From: Paralichthys olivaceus
Taxonomy: Eukaryota; Chordata; Actinopteri; Pleuronectiformes; Paralichthyidae
Assembly (NCBI RefSeq): GCF_024713975.1
Contig: NC_091093.1
Coordinates: 2,232,001 to 2,296,000, forward strand
Direction: 5' to 3'
Length of the DNA: 64,000 bases
A program made the position numbers and the translations under genes. Under the pieces are notes generated by a model, which saw only the letters and a list, made by a program, of their open reading frames with translations, was not told the DNA's origin and searched no databases. Positions 38,622 to 50,153 of the stretch are shown here, in pieces (within the stretch, counting starts at the first letter, position 1; each line of letters starts with the position of its first letter).

Positions 38622-39014
38622 TGTTTGTTATTCATCTATGAATCTGATACCAAAAAAAAAGGAACAGTTTGTTTTTCATAGTTTGGATTTTTTGCTCAGA
38701 TTGAAAATAGGAGATGAAAAAACGTGCCAAACTTGATTTTGATATTTAATTTGTGCGCAAACACACATAGGCCCCTTGGCTCTGCCCCTCGCCCCAACTC
38801 ACTCGCTCAGAGCAACACACACAGTGAGATCAGAGCTTGTTCATGAAGCAACACTTCAGAGACTTAGTTGAAGAACAGTGGAAACAGTGAAAACACAGAG
38901 TTTCTCTGGTCACAGCTGCTCAGTGATCAGTTGCTTCATGAGCAGAAGCTGCAGTGGATTTGTATCAAGCTGGAGTTTCGGTTTCCTCCTCCACTCTGAC
39001 CTGCTGTCACTATA

Positions 39015-39358
39015 AATGGAGCGAACCGTGCGAGTTAGTTCAGGCAGCCAACTCTAGCTGCACTGCTCCAATCATGTAACACACATCATGTGACATACCC
39101 CATCCTCCACAATCATCTATTAGACACACCCACCTTATTAGGCAGCCTATTTAAGCAATTAAGCAAGAAATTTCCCATCAACCCCTTTGCTCGCACTGCT
39201 GCTGCAAATACCTGTAGCCTCCAGGTATTTACAAGTATTTGCTCGTCACTCCCATCATATCTGTGAAATCATATTGGGGGAGTGATTGAGTCGGAGCCTA
39301 GACGCCAAACACAAACCTGTTCTAATGCTGCAATAAACAGTTAAATGTGAGTTGTCTG
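39015..39358. repeat. Diverged repeat copy A upstream of marchf exon
   Basis: About 344 bp that align in the same orientation with 40297-40636. Shared landmarks are AGTTCAGGCAG, CTGCTCCAATCATGT, a TTAGGNGGNCTATTTAAGC-type block, ACTCCCATCATATCTGTG and GGGAGTGAT. The element class is unknown. Confidence 0.7.
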
Positions 39359-39763
39359 ACTGAACTAATAAACACTCATCACTAGTAATCAGGACCTGAT
39401 CAGTACATGAATTAAGTTACTGTCTGTGTAGCACAGAATGATGTCACATGTGTTTAGTCTGGTGCTACACATTTTATAAAGGTTTCTGCAAAATGCAAAA
39501 GCACATTAGTTCAGTTTAGAATCACAATCGCCCCACACAGTCAGGACTCAGTGATAAAATGACCGAAGCAACATGGATTCATGATCAAACACCATCGATT
39601 AATTATTAAACACATGTTCGTGAGTTTGTTTCTAAATCATCCCAATAAAAAATTAACTATGAATGTTAACTATAGTTAATTTTCATCTGCATGAACTTTG
39701 AACTCTTTTCAAGTGTAAACTGACACAACACTGTCCAGCGATGCTCTGAACCTAAATGCACCT

Positions 39764-39787
39764 AAATCTTACACACTGGACCTTTAA
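39764..39787 (-). mobile_element. TTAA-type MITE, terminal fragment
   Basis: Only the terminus remains: ATCTTACACACTGGACCT followed by TTAA, identical to the right end of copies 2 and 5. Confidence 0.55.
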
Positions 39788-39866
39788 ATGAAATATGTAG
39801 AAATATGTAAATATGTTGACTTGATAATAACCATAATAACCCCCCCCCCCCCGTGTATGCTTTCAG

Positions 39867-39890
39867 ATGTGGTGCTCCTCACATGAGTGA
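39867..39890 (+). promoter_or_regulatory. Seven-codon upstream ORF abutting a start codon
   Basis: TTTCAG at 39861-39866 looks like a splice acceptor, so the exon probably begins at 39867 with a non-coding exon further upstream. The exon opens with ATG, seven codons and TGA, and the TGA touches the ATG at 39891. Another ATG at 39882 opens a second short overlapping frame that ends at about 39914. Such a leader could lower translation of the MARCH protein. Confidence 0.4.
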
Positions 39891-39911
39891 ATGGCCCCTT
39901 GGATACCAAAC

Positions 39912-42900
39912 ATGACAGCCGAGGAACCCGTTGGCCTATGGGTGTTGAGCCCAGTAGGGGAGGTCAAGTTACTACCTGAACATAGGCTGAAGGAGGAACA
40001 CTGCAACTGCAACCCAGAAGTAACGTACTTTTACACAGAGACACCCAGTGAGGTGTGTGCAGCTCTCACTGACAGGTAACTCTATCACCTCTGTAGAACT
40101 GTTTAACGAGAGGATTTACTGCATCTCTACACAAAATACTACTGGGAAAGTATTCTGTCTTAATGTGTCAAAAGACAAAACTGGAACTGGAATTCCCATA
40201 CCATGACGTGGGGTGAAACTTTACGGCAAACCTAAGCGATGGATAAGAAAGAAAGTAGATAGTATATATTCCAGATATTCAAAATGTAGTAATGGTAAAT
40301 GGAGTGACACCTGCGAGCTAGTTCAGGCAGTCAACTTGAGCCGCGCTGCTCCAATCATGTGATATACCTCACTCTCCACAGTCATCTACAGTATAATACA
40401 CAGCCACCCTATTAGGTGGTCTATTTAAGCTGAGAAAATTTCCCATCACTCACTTGCTTGCGTCACTATCGCTGCCAGTTGCTTCAGCCCCTCCGCCACC
40501 CCAGCATCCACCTGTAGGCTCCGACAAAGTATTTGCTCTTTACTCCCATCATATCTGTGTAATTATATCTGAGGGAGTGATGAAGTCAGAGCGGAAAACA
40601 CTAACATGTTCTACTATTGCAAGTGTAAGTTGTCCTTTATGGGAGTTATGTGTTCATATCACTTGGTGCCTGTTAATATCCCAGCAGCAGTACTAGTTGG
40701 AGAAGGGAGCTCTGACTGATCTCAGCATAAAATGATTATGAACTCAGACTTGCCATCATTGAATTTTAGGAAGTTTTGGGACATCCACAGGCAGGCCAAC
40801 AAATAATCAAGGCTGGTGCGTTTGTTAGTTTGAAATGGAACATGGCATCTGCATATGAGTGATAAGTCTGCATAAGTCAATAACATGAGTGTTTGAGAAG
40901 CTTTCTCATACTGTTGAACTACTAACACAACACCAGTAAGGTCAATGTTTACAAGACATCCTCAGAAACCAACATACAGGTGTAAATTGCAGTCCTCTGA
41001 AATGTTTTCTCTTGTGTACCAGTGTGTGTGCTGAGGAGCCCTTCTGCAGGATCTGCCACGAAAACAGGACCTCAGGGGAGCTGCTGTCCCCCTGCAAGTG
41101 CTCTGGTAGCCTGGCCATGGTGCACCAGGCCTGCCTGGAGCAATGGCTCACCACATCCAACAGCAGCCACTGTGAACTCTGCCACCACCAGTTTGCCCTT
41201 GAGCACCTGCCGAAACCTCTCACTGAGGTAGGCTCTGTGCAACACACAGCATCATCAGTGGTAGTTGTACATGGTAATTTAGCAGCTCACTGCTCCTCAG
41301 CATTCATTTCTTCATAGTTTTCACAGTATTTTTTTTACATTTTTCTACCTCTCCACAAATTTAAAGGGCAGTGACAAACTACTCAAAACCTGGATTAAAT
41401 AAACATATCTGTTCAGTTGAAAAGTATATATATTTGTTACTGGAGTAAAAGATGCTGAACGGATGGAGATCAAGAAATAACATCTAAAACACAGATGTGT
41501 TCATTTAAATAATGTTGATTTCATACGCATCCAAAGGTGAATTTTGGTACCCAGCTTTCGATTCAGTGCACAGACTGTTATTAATATTTTTACCAAATTC
41601 TGCCAAAGCCAAAAAGGACAGCAAAGTAACACATGTTTAAATAGTTTTTTCAAAGTGAGACTAAGCTCTATTATTACAGGTGTAATAAATCAATGTTAAA
41701 AGTCAGCTATTTTTTTCTCAATGAGACAGCAGACATCATGGTCACTAGGAGGAGTCTGGAGGAGTTGCTGCCTTCACATTAAAAGGCCTGCTGCTGTTAT
41801 CTGGACCTCTTGTGCCACTAAAGCCACTTAGCCTGAGAGCCAGATTAGTTGGTGTTTCCTTCCCTCACTGCTCTGCCAAGAACAGAGCTCCTTCCTGCTT
41901 TTTCTGTTGCAGGTGTGGTCAGAGCTAGTAATCTGCTTATCAAGCACTGCCGGGTTAAGCTACATCTGTGATCAGCATAAACCTGCTGTCAGGCTGTGCT
42001 GGACACATGCGTAAACATGCACAGTGTAACTAGTGCAACCAGCTAATGTGAAGTTCATTGCGATTCTTTAAAGATCCAATCTCTAATCAGAAAATCCTGC
42101 CATATACTCACTTACTGTATTTTCTTGATTCCGCATAGCAGGAAATCTTCATCTTTATCCTCTGCCATGATGTCTTTGCAATTCCTGCACTATGTTACTA
42201 GACTACTAGCTTATAAAAGTCTTAGCCTCTACAGCTTCTAGAATAAAATTGGCATCCACATTGCTGATTCCTGTTGCTGGCACCATAGTTCCCACAAATT
42301 AACCACTTCAATGAAAAGCTCACCTCAGCAGAATGCACAAGTCCACTGACCCAACGTCCACCCTGATCACAGGTCAATATGACGACACCTGTGGGGTGTG
42401 TAGGGCATTTGCCTAAATTAGCCCGTTATAGTGGCCAACAATGTGGGAGAGACCTGGGGTTGGTGAAGAGAGGCATTATTATTGTCAAATAAATCACTCT
42501 TAACTATGACAATTCTCACAACTGTCAGAAATTGAATTAAAACTTAGTTTGCTATAACAATTTTATCAGTTCAGGAATTTCACTTTTCAGTTCTCCATTT
42601 AAGAATTCAAAGCTAGTGTCACACAGGTGTGTTTGAGTTCTCTTTGTGATTCTAGCAACAAAAAGTGAATTCCACTATTAGAGAAATGTTAAGTCCTTAA
42701 AAGAAACACCCGGTGCCACATCGAGCTTGTGAGGTGTGGTCCAGTTAATCACAGCTGTTTGTCATCACATTGATCCTCCAAATAAACAAAAATGACTAAA
42801 ACCATGTAACTCACAAAAAAAACAATACAGCTAAATGCAAAACATACATATAGCTAATAATAAACCCCAAACATAAAAATAATATAAAACATGCAAATAC

Positions 42901-45870
42901 TGGATTAAGTTAATTAATACTTGGCCTACAAGAATGGCCCACCTCAACTCTAGGTTTCTTTTTGAACCTTTGGGGAATGTTGTGCATTTGAACTTTGTCC
43001 CTGTACACAAATAATGTGTCCCCTGTAGAATATTATTGTATTACTGTAATTACAACAAACTGAGTGCTAGAGCTGGATGATAATTTTACATCAGCCATGG
43101 CTATCATTTAAAACAGAGGTACGATTCTCAATAACTTGTTTTCGCACCACTGAAATATGTTTTTAGAACCGATTCAATATATTTCAACTCAAATTACCTC
43201 TCGTCCTTAAAACCTATGTGAGTTGGGCTAATCACTTGCAAATATGTACATTTGCACAGTGCATTTGTTTTCAATAAAATCTTAAACTAAATACAACATG
43301 GTCTAATTTCAAGAATGATTTCTGATTTAAATTTGGAGACGACACATCACATAATGTAAATAAATGTATCTGAACGAGTATTTATGATTCTGCACACATA
43401 TTTTACTGTGAGAGGATTGAGATTCAATATCATTCCTAAACTGCCCAGTGGCTGTGGATTTTACTGACAGATATTGAAAGTACCCAAGTACATTTACTTT
43501 AGCCCAGTACTCTACTCAGTACTGAATTCATTCTTCATTTGTTCTTGAACTATACATTTTCTGCCAAATGGTACTTTCACCCCAATCACATTAATGAACA
43601 AATCTATTATGTTGCGATTTTGTAGTCAGCACTATATAGCTTAGCTTCAGCAGCTGCAACAAAGATGCTTCCACATGTAATTAATAATTTAGTCATTATA
43701 ATTTGCATAGTATAATTAATACAAGAATCTATACATTGTCATATTACTAATTTTATTTTAGCAAAATATCAGAGTGCTTTTATATGACATTATGATACCA
43801 TTTTATCGTTAACCTATTATCTCAGAGTAAGTAGAGAAGTTTGAAGATATATTAGCATTCTAATACGTTTGGCTTCAACACTTGTACTAGTACTGAAACC
43901 TTACCCATAATCCTACCTCTTCCTGCATGCAACCATTCACAAGATCCAAGTAATTAGTACCACCTTCTGGTCAAATGCTGTACTGTACATCCAAGGTATT
44001 CTATCAACACATGACTGTGTATTAGAGTGGCAGCAGTAGCTCAGTCCATAAAGATTTGGCTTGGGAACCGGAGGGTGGCCGGCTCAAGTCCAGCATGGAA
44101 GGTGGACTGGTAGCTGGAAAGGTGTCACTTCTGAGGTGCCCTTGAGCAAGGCACCATACCCCCCAATTGCTCACAGGGCGCTTTTCCTGGGGCTGCCCAT
44201 CTCTCTACTCTACAATCTCTCTCCTGTGTGTGTGTGTGATTGGGTTAAACTGTATGTATAAATTCCCCCTTGTGGGAATAATAAAGGAAACTTAACTATC
44301 TGTTAGAGAGGACCCCAAACTGCCCACCACCAAGGTCCTGGCTTTAACCTCTTACGTACTTTTACATCATTAACCCTTCTCCTTCGCTGCAGTGGTTGTG
44401 TGCTCCATCTATGCAGCAGCAGAGGAGGACATTGTGTGGTGATGTAGTATGTTTCCTGTTCATCACGCCACTGGCCAGCCTGTCAGGATGGCTGTGTGTT
44501 CAGGGAGCCATGGACCTCTACTACACTAATGGCATGGAGGCTGTGGGGCTGCTGGTCCTCACCCTGGCTCTGTTTACCATATATGTCTTCTGGACCATGG
44601 TAAGTTCAGGGTCTACGATGCTTGTCCACAGTTTAGTTGGTGATCAATATTGGTTTGGTTGTTAACATAAAAATATTGATTAGCAGCTTTTATTTTTGAT
44701 CTGGGAAACTGTAGTTTGACAAAATAATCTTAGCTCAAGGTCCACTCACTACATTTTTACAAGGTTTCAACCACATCTCATGGTCTTCATTCATGAATAG
44801 AGTTTGTTCAATTTGTACAATTGTAATCATGAATTGATTACAACATTAATATGTGTTGGGACCTACTAATGGGAAACAATAGATGGGCCTACATGTGTAG
44901 ATTGGCTGCATGTCTCCTTTGTCCTAAAGAGCATCCAGAACTCAGTCTCGTGTAGTCGACCCGTTGACCCAGTCGGTTTTCATACCTGAGAGGGCTATCC
45001 CATCGTGCAGCCACCACTGGTTAGTCTGGTCCCTCGCTGCGATGGCACCAGGTCACATAAAAAGGCAGCTCACCCTCTGCTCTCTCTCTTCTTCGGGAAG
45101 GAGAGTAGGAATAACCACTCTCTTTAATCTGGTGCCAGCACTTCACACACACATCTCAGCCAAATTCAACACACACGTGACCTCAGCCACATAGTCGAGA
45201 CAACCCATGCTTGCTTTATGCTTTTGCAGTAGCCACAGCTGCCATTTTGACCCCCACACACCCTCTCTTACACCCATGTTAACACAAACATCACACACTT
45301 GTATATAGTGAGTACACTTTTAGATAGCATGTGTTTTTATAATTTTAATGATAAAAGTTTTGCTTGAACACACATGCTGTCTGTTTATCAATGTCGACAA
45401 TTGGGAATTTTGCTCTACACTGCCAATAACTATAAATCCTTCAACCTCTGTTAACTTGAAAAGGCAATTTTGATTATAGTTGTTATCTTAATTATTAAGC
45501 ATTGTCTAAATTCTCCATGAGACTGAATCAGTGAATTTGCTATCGTGGTGCCTCATGCTGACTTGAATATCAATTAAAGTTATTATTTGATATTAATATT
45601 TGAATATTTATAATCCTCAGACAGCTAAATGTATAGTGAATGTATGGATGTCCAAAGGCCCATCATAGGGAAGGAAACTGTACTGATACATGATGGTTAT
45701 TTGTTTCTCAGGTATCTGTGCGCTACCACATTAATCTGTTCAAGACGTGGAAGAAAACTGACCAGAGAGTGCGACTGCAGATTCCCTTGTCTGGCCACAT
45801 TACACACAACAAACAGAGCCTGTTCATAAACAGCCTCAGCAAAACCAACAACAAAGAGACTATGGTGTAG
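39912..45870 (+). CDS. Membrane RING-CH E3 ubiquitin ligase, MARCHF2/3 type
   Basis: MARCH ligases ubiquitinate membrane proteins at endosomes and the plasma membrane. Coding exons 39912-40075, 41023-41227, 44393-44599 and 45712-45870 join in phase to a 244-aa protein (human MARCHF2 246, MARCHF3 253). Residues 63-108 form a complete C4HC3 RING-CH finger (C63-x2-C66, C79-x-C81, H89-x2-C92, C105-x2-C108). Two membrane segments lie at about 141-160 (VVCFLFITPLASLSGWLCVQ) and 173-192 (AVGLLVLTLALFTIYVFWTM). The C-terminus NNKETMV resembles the MARCHF3 end and is a class I PDZ ligand. I chose the ATG at 39912 because it gives the family start MTxE-like and has A at -3. The ATG at 39891 would add seven residues, but directly follows an upstream ORF stop. 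The N-terminal 55 residues differ clearly from MARCHF2 and MARCHF3, so this may be a separate paralogue; no symbol is assigned. Confidence 0.9.
40076..41022. other. MARCH intron 1
   Basis: Begins GTAACT and ends GTACCAG. It contains repeat copy B at 40297-40636. Confidence 0.6.
40297..40636. repeat. Diverged repeat copy B inside MARCH intron 1
   Basis: Direct-orientation partner of 39015-39358. Together the two copies bracket the first coding exon. Differences are numerous, so the copies are old or inserted independently. Confidence 0.7.
41228..44392. other. MARCH intron 2
   Basis: Begins GTAGGC and ends CTGCAG. Apart from the SINE at 44027-44293 I see no gene or clear repeat. Confidence 0.6.
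44027..44293 (+). mobile_element. tRNA-derived SINE
   Basis: The head has a Pol III A box (GTAGCTCAGTCCATAAAG) and B box (GGCTCAAGTCC) at tRNA spacing, followed by a tRNA-unrelated body (CCCTTGAGCAAGGCACC, typical of fish SINEs) and a tail ending AATAATAAAGGAAACT. It lies in sense orientation about 100 bp before MARCH exon 3. Confidence 0.85.
44600..45711. other. MARCH intron 3
   Basis: Begins GTAAGT and ends TTCTCAG. A GC-richer part at about 44940-45200 may be a dispersed repeat. No gene is seen. Confidence 0.55.
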
Positions 45871-46705
45871 ACTACACTGTACAATACGGAACACACCTCA
45901 AATGAAGGGGAGGTGAGTAACATCCAAATACTCAACAGCAGGCTTGAAGCCACTGAGACTTCTCCAAGAGGTTGAACCAGCCTTTGCAACCTTTTCCCTA
46001 CAAACATTACCGTGGAAACCCAGACCCAGGAACAACTGCATCACTGTGGCAACTGTGGGCATGCTCCGTCATTTCTCACACAGTCCGCACTGACAAACAA
46101 TATCATGTTTCCTGAAGAATAATGAAATGACTGGACTAATGTCACTACGTGGAATCAACACAAGATGACCTACAGATCTGTTGTTCTGTTCTAATACTCC
46201 CACCAAGCACTTTTTGAGGAACATCACAGTAAAACTGCTTTCAAAACTCAGGTTTTCATTTCACTGAAACGATGTTCAGAAAAATTTGTGGAGGGGTGGG
46301 GCATGAACAGAACCATGGAGCGGATCCAGGACTTTTTTTCTACTTTGTTTAAAATGGTAAGATAAGGTGTAAGTGTTGGCCTTAGGGGAGCTAGGTGATC
46401 TATAAGTGCCCTTAAAGTTCTTTTTAAGATGCTTTGCTGTTCTCACAGTTGTTAAGGGTGGGTATGTACAGTAGCTTTTTTCAGCTCCAACCAGTCTGAC
46501 CCCTCTCATTAACATTAAGACAGATCTGCTGCTAACTGGACCATTCTTATTTTGGCTCCATTCTAAGTAAAACCTCTGCTATCAGGAGATCAAGATACAG
46601 AAAAACTCAAACCAACAATCATGTCACAGTCAAATATCATTCTGATATTGTTTAATTGCTGCCACATGGCTGGCTGATTGCATTATAACAAAGTGTTCCA
46701 AATAA
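45871..46705 (+). other. Probable MARCH 3' untranslated region
   Basis: The sequence after the TAG at 45868-45870 is non-coding up to an AATAAA at 46700-46705, which would give an 830-nt 3' UTR. Plausible but not proven. Confidence 0.45.
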
Positions 46706-48889
46706 AGTGCTTGATAAAATGAAGTTACTTGTATGAGATGAATTTAAGTCAGATAATGTTATTATTAAGGTACATCGTTCATCTGAATATCCATTAGCTG
46801 TTCAATTTGACTCATTCCTGCACAGTTAAATGAAGCTCTGCTCATCGTTCAGCTGATGTTAAAGGTTCCACTTGTATGTACCGTCTTTCTGGTGTAGAGC
46901 GGGAGTCATGTACTGGTGAGTGGCAGCAGCATGTGAAGCAGAAACTGCTATTGCAACAAAAGCGAGAGTGTGACTGTTCCTAATCACAGAGAACTTTGTC
47001 CTCAATGTAATGTAAATGCATTAACACAGTGATGTTTAATTAATGGTGACAATATTTCCCACTTCCACAATTTTTAGCATTTTAGCTATGAAGTTTTTTT
47101 CCTATCTTTATTCAAGAGCATGGTCTTTCAGTTCAAGTGCATGACTTGTTGAATTTATGTTCAGATTGTGTATTACTTTTCATCATAATCCTGCCCTTGC
47201 ACTAAAATAGCCCGTTTGCACATATATTTGCTCTGCTTCTGCTCAAACTGTGCTTGCACTCATATATATTGTTGCTCGCACGGATTTCCTGCGCTCCAGC
47301 TTCACCCCTTCTCAGCACTCTGTCCGCTTCCTGTGCACTTGTGAATCGTCGGCTCTTGGATTTTTTTGTGTTCCAACCCTGTCAAAATTCCCCAACCAAT
47401 AGAACACCTGGTTTCGTGTTGACCACTGGTAAACCAAGGAAATGAATGACATGAAAGCAAAAGGAACTCTGCACCACTTTTGATTAGAGGTTTTGTAGTG
47501 AGCATGGGCATGAAGAAAGCCTTATGTTATTGAACAGTTGGTTATCAAACTGCTTTTCCAACACTTTCAGGGATGCCAAGACTTCCTTCAGAAGCTGTTG
47601 CAGTGAACTGCATCCAGTGTGATGGCTCATCTGATCTAGGATGTTTCCATCAGCCTTTTTAAATCTCACATTCCAATACATCATCTTGTCAAAGCAAAGC
47701 GTAAAAAAATCAGATTTTTTTTCTCCAGCTTTTTCGATTTCTTGGCATATACAACGAATGAGCTAGAGCAAATTGACATTGCAGCTGAAACAATCAAATC
47801 CATTATGGTTTATGTCATACTGACTGTAATTGTTCAATACCATGAGCAGCATGATTGCACTTTGTGTGAAGACCAAATCTTGATAGTGAAAAATGGGTAA
47901 AAATGGGAATTAACCCAGAATTCATAACATGTGTATTTCTGAATAAATACAACAGTATAAAACTTAAAATTCATGGGACATGCAAAATTATGTAGCACCA
48001 CTCCACTTGAGTGTGGCCCATTTAATTAAATGTATGTACCGTATATTACACCTCAACTTTTTACACTGGAGTGGGTTGACATTTGTACCCATCAGCCAAG
48101 AAAGAATCATTTGCATCATGTATATAGTTGTTACGGATTGTTTTACAGTGATCAATAAAATAATTTTCTACCAAATGGTTACAAGTTAGTGGACTACACT
48201 TGTAAAAGTGCCACAGCTGAAAAGCCACCTAGATATTTGACTATATTTACTTGACACTTGCAACATGCTAATCATTATTGCAGAGATAAGTTAAAATGTG
48301 GAATATTTTTCAGTGGTTACAATTTACATTTACAGTATATATTTGTACAATGTAAGGTTTAAGGCCTTCTGTTCAATGCTTTTATTTTATTGGGTTCAGG
48401 AAATCTGAAACTTACAGCTTTTAATTTGGCTTGTTTACACACTACATGATCCCATCATGTTCCATGTGTCTTGACAATATATTTATGAATCATAGTTCTG
48501 CAGCTCAATACACACATTCTAAACTTCTCTTCCTGTGCATTGTCACAAGCTTTCTCTGCATTTATGATTCTAACCCTTATTATAAATGCAATATTTATTA
48601 TTTCAAGTACACACACACTCATTTAAAATCAGGGCAAAGCTCATACCTTGAGCAGTAAGAGAGGTTAAAAGAGGGAACAAGTAAGGATTATTGAGGTTGA
48701 TACGGTTACTGTAAGGCCTCTTCACAGTCAAACTAACAAGTCATTGAATTGTCATACTGTAGTTTGTCACAGTGAAGCTATGCATTGAACAACACTAACA
48801 TCATTCAGACATGTGTTCTGCCGTGTAGAGGTCTGAGCCAATCCAGAGTTTTCCAGGCAGACGTGAAGGAGAGCAGGAAGTGGATATAA
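46706..48889. other. Intergenic DNA between convergent MARCH and lamin genes
   Basis: No gene is recognised. On the minus strand an AATAAA (complement 48594-48599) lies 291 nt past the lamin stop and could end the lamin transcript. Another is near 48381-48386. Confidence 0.4.
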
Positions 48890-50103
48890 TCACATGACAG
48901 CGCAGTTCGTCTCTTTTGACAGATCCTGGGAAAATAAATGAAGTCAAATGTAATCAGTTACCATCATGGGCCAAATGCTGCGCTCACACAGTATAGGCGG
49001 TCTGGTTAGGCCTGACCATGCAGTTAGGAGAAGATACAGCAAATGAGTTAAGCAGCAACTTCATGATAACAGGTTACGCAGACTGACTGTGATAAAGACC
49101 CCTGGTGTTCAAACAATGGGTTTAGAATGTTGCTGAGTAAAATACAAAGACCACAGCAAATCTAACATATGTCAAGCAAGCCATGCACAACACAGCAGCT
49201 CCAAGAAGACAAGCAGGGGGGAAAGGCCTAAGTGGGTTGACAGGCAACACCCTCTTCACCTACTGTCTCCTCTGCATTCAAGACACAGAGCAACACTTCT
49301 TTTTCTTTGGCTTCAGAGTTGGCAGGAAAAAAAGTGAAGTCAAATTTCACAAACAAAAGCATTTTCCCAAGTATCTGAAGGCTCTTAATACTGAACTTTG
49401 TTCTGGGCAGTTTCTTACCTGTCTCTGAAAATGCTGAATGTCACTGCCTGCAACAAATTCTTCAAACTGTAGCTCCTTTTCCTCATCCCCTCTGCCCGTC
49501 ATCCACACCCTGCGCTCAGACATCTCCTGAAAAAGTACCACAAGTCTCTTGATGTGAGCAACACCCAGCACAGAATAAGCAGACTAGTACACTAGAAGTA
49601 TTCGCACTTAAATATACACCACATCTGCGTGATCACATTGATGAGGATCTACAACACCTGCTTACATTGAGGCCAATGGCACTTTCGGCATTTTTAAGAT
49701 AATAAATTGAAATGTGTTAAAATATGTGATTGCTAGGCTTTGGGCTTATTAATGCCAACATCCCATTTTCCAGTTCCTTGGAAGCCACACCCCTTTTGCC
49801 TCTCACTGCAGGTACACACCTGGATACTATTGTCCCTTTAAAGCAGACATATGTAGGCAGCATTAGAAGCTCATTCTTCATGGATTTGTTGGCAGGTCAG
49901 ACTCCTGGCCATGATTTGTATTTTAATTAATACTCAAGCAATGTGGGGATGGGTCAGGTTTACGTTGGTGCCAACTTCTGGGGGTTTCTGTGATTTGACC
50001 TCAACCAACCTGCCTGACTAATATGATGGTGTAATATGGGTGCCCCTCTCTCACCCGCACTGCATGTGGTGTGATTACTGTGTACACTTTTAACTCACAC
50101 AGA

Positions 50104-50153
<50 letters not shown>

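Noticed and set aside
44027..44100. tRNA gene
   Set aside because: A and B boxes are present, but the sequence does not fold into a tRNA and continues into a SINE body.
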